6,914 nt of DNA, taken from the NCBI GenBank assembly GCA_002254335.1, contig NIVA01000214.1:1-6914 (forward strand), in the 5' to 3' direction. A program made the position numbers and the translations under genes. Each line of letters starts with the position of its first letter. Position 1 is the first letter of the stretch. The notes beneath the pieces were generated by a model. That model saw nothing but the letters and a program-made list of their open reading frames with translations, had not been told where the DNA came from and did not search any database. Below, one piece after another: positions 6,365 through 6,914 of the stretch. Source of the DNA: Bacteroidetes bacterium 4572_114 (GTDB lineage Bacteria > Bacteroidota > Bacteroidia > Bacteroidales > 4484-276).

Positions 6365-6462
6365 AATAATTTTTTTATAATTTTCCAGTTTCCGCCCCCC
6401 ACGCCTAAAACCGGATATTCACTGAACATTTTTAAAGTACTCGTCCAAATAGAGTGCCTATT
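6365..6462 (-). other. Bridging ligase segment in a third frame
   Basis: Between the two larger ligase fragments, one frame encodes NRHSIWTSTLKMF, then SEYPVLGVGGGNWKIIKK. This matches the conserved R-x-x-[LI]-W and GVGxGNWK stretch of Wzy_C proteins, so the segment is genuine coding sequence. It is offset from the upstream fragment (frame change near 6462-6463) and from the downstream one (near 6370-6376). Adding one base at each site would join all three parts into one protein. Confidence 0.75.
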
Positions 6463-6914
6463 GTACCTTTTTCGTGAAAAGTATTTTTTCCGCTAATTGC
6501 CTCAATAACTGTTATCGAAACAATAATAGTTAGAATTGTTATAATAGCAGGCTTAAGCAAATTTTTATTTATTTCAGCTACAAGGCTTTTGCGATCAATA
6601 ATAATTAAAAAAACAATTGAAGAAAACAAGGCAATAAAAGTAGCAACCCAAACCGATCGTGCCATAATAGCTATTATCATAAAAATAATCAGCACATAAT
6701 TTATGAAGGAAATCATTTTCCACCATCTGCCCAAAGAGTATATCCCGAATATGTTAAACGGCAATACCAAAAACAATATTTGAGAATATAAGTTTTTATG
6801 TGCAAATACACCGGTAATCCCATAAGCGGCATGTACCGAATATTGTTGATGTATAACAATGTTTACAAACTGTACGATGCCAACAATTAGTATAATGATT
6901 GTAAAAACAGAAAT
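6432..6914 (-). pseudogene. O-antigen ligase/polymerase, N-terminal membrane fragment (runs off the window)
   Basis: The frame is open from the window edge at 6914 down to a stop at 6432-6434, so the true start lies outside the window. It contains HAAYGITGVFAHKNLYSQI, the G-x-F-x-H/N-K-N hallmark of Wzy/WaaL-type ligases. Hydrophobic helices follow, including LFLVLPFNIFGIYSLG and a segment with MARSVWVATFIALFSSIVF. The frame stops making family sense after about FHEKGT (near 6463), where the protein must switch frame to reach the RHSIW segment. The last ten codons before the stop are therefore probably not real protein. It belongs to the same gene as 5264-6364. Confidence 0.82.

Overview
The window looks like chromosomal DNA from a member of the Bacteroidota. 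The glyA product has the look of that phylum. Two upstream regions carry the TAnnTTTG(C) -7 element of its sigma factor. Clear Shine-Dalgarno sequences are missing. The O-antigen ligase is fused to TPRs in the style common in the phylum. Placement below phylum is not supported by the sequence alone. Every recognisable gene lies on the minus strand, so transcription runs from high to low coordinates.

Layout from right to left. 6914-5264: an O-antigen ligase/polymerase (Wzy_C family) with a C-terminal TPR domain, cut by the window edge and broken by two apparent small frameshifts. 5099-4382: a Wzm-like ABC-2 permease missing about 92 bp from its middle, followed by a weak terminator. 4288-4190: a tandem array of nine 11-bp units. 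4178-2964: an intact Wzt-like ATPase with a C-terminal substrate-recognition-type domain. 2963-2704: 260 bp without a gene, holding a -7 element and the outer edge of an inverted repeat. 2675-1707: an intact, AT-rich Rpn/YhgA-like PD-(D/E)XK nuclease. 1628-481: glyA, missing about 133 bp that encode catalytic residues, with its own promoter and a strong terminator. 480-1: no gene, but very structured DNA: four consecutive hairpins and a purine-only tandem array of about 30.5-bp period.

The right half reads as a surface-polysaccharide locus: the permease and ATPase would export a lipid-linked glycan, and the ligase would polymerise it or attach it. glyA is one-carbon housekeeping metabolism, and the Rpn gene is accessory.

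Two things stand out. First, three of the five genes carry frame-breaking lesions while the two between them are clean, which means either real decay or consensus/assembly errors. Second, the 190-425 hairpin cluster contains two hairpins of identical architecture that differ by paired, compensatory changes, so the fold itself appears to have been kept. No complete new system such as a defence island, retron or CRISPR array is visible.
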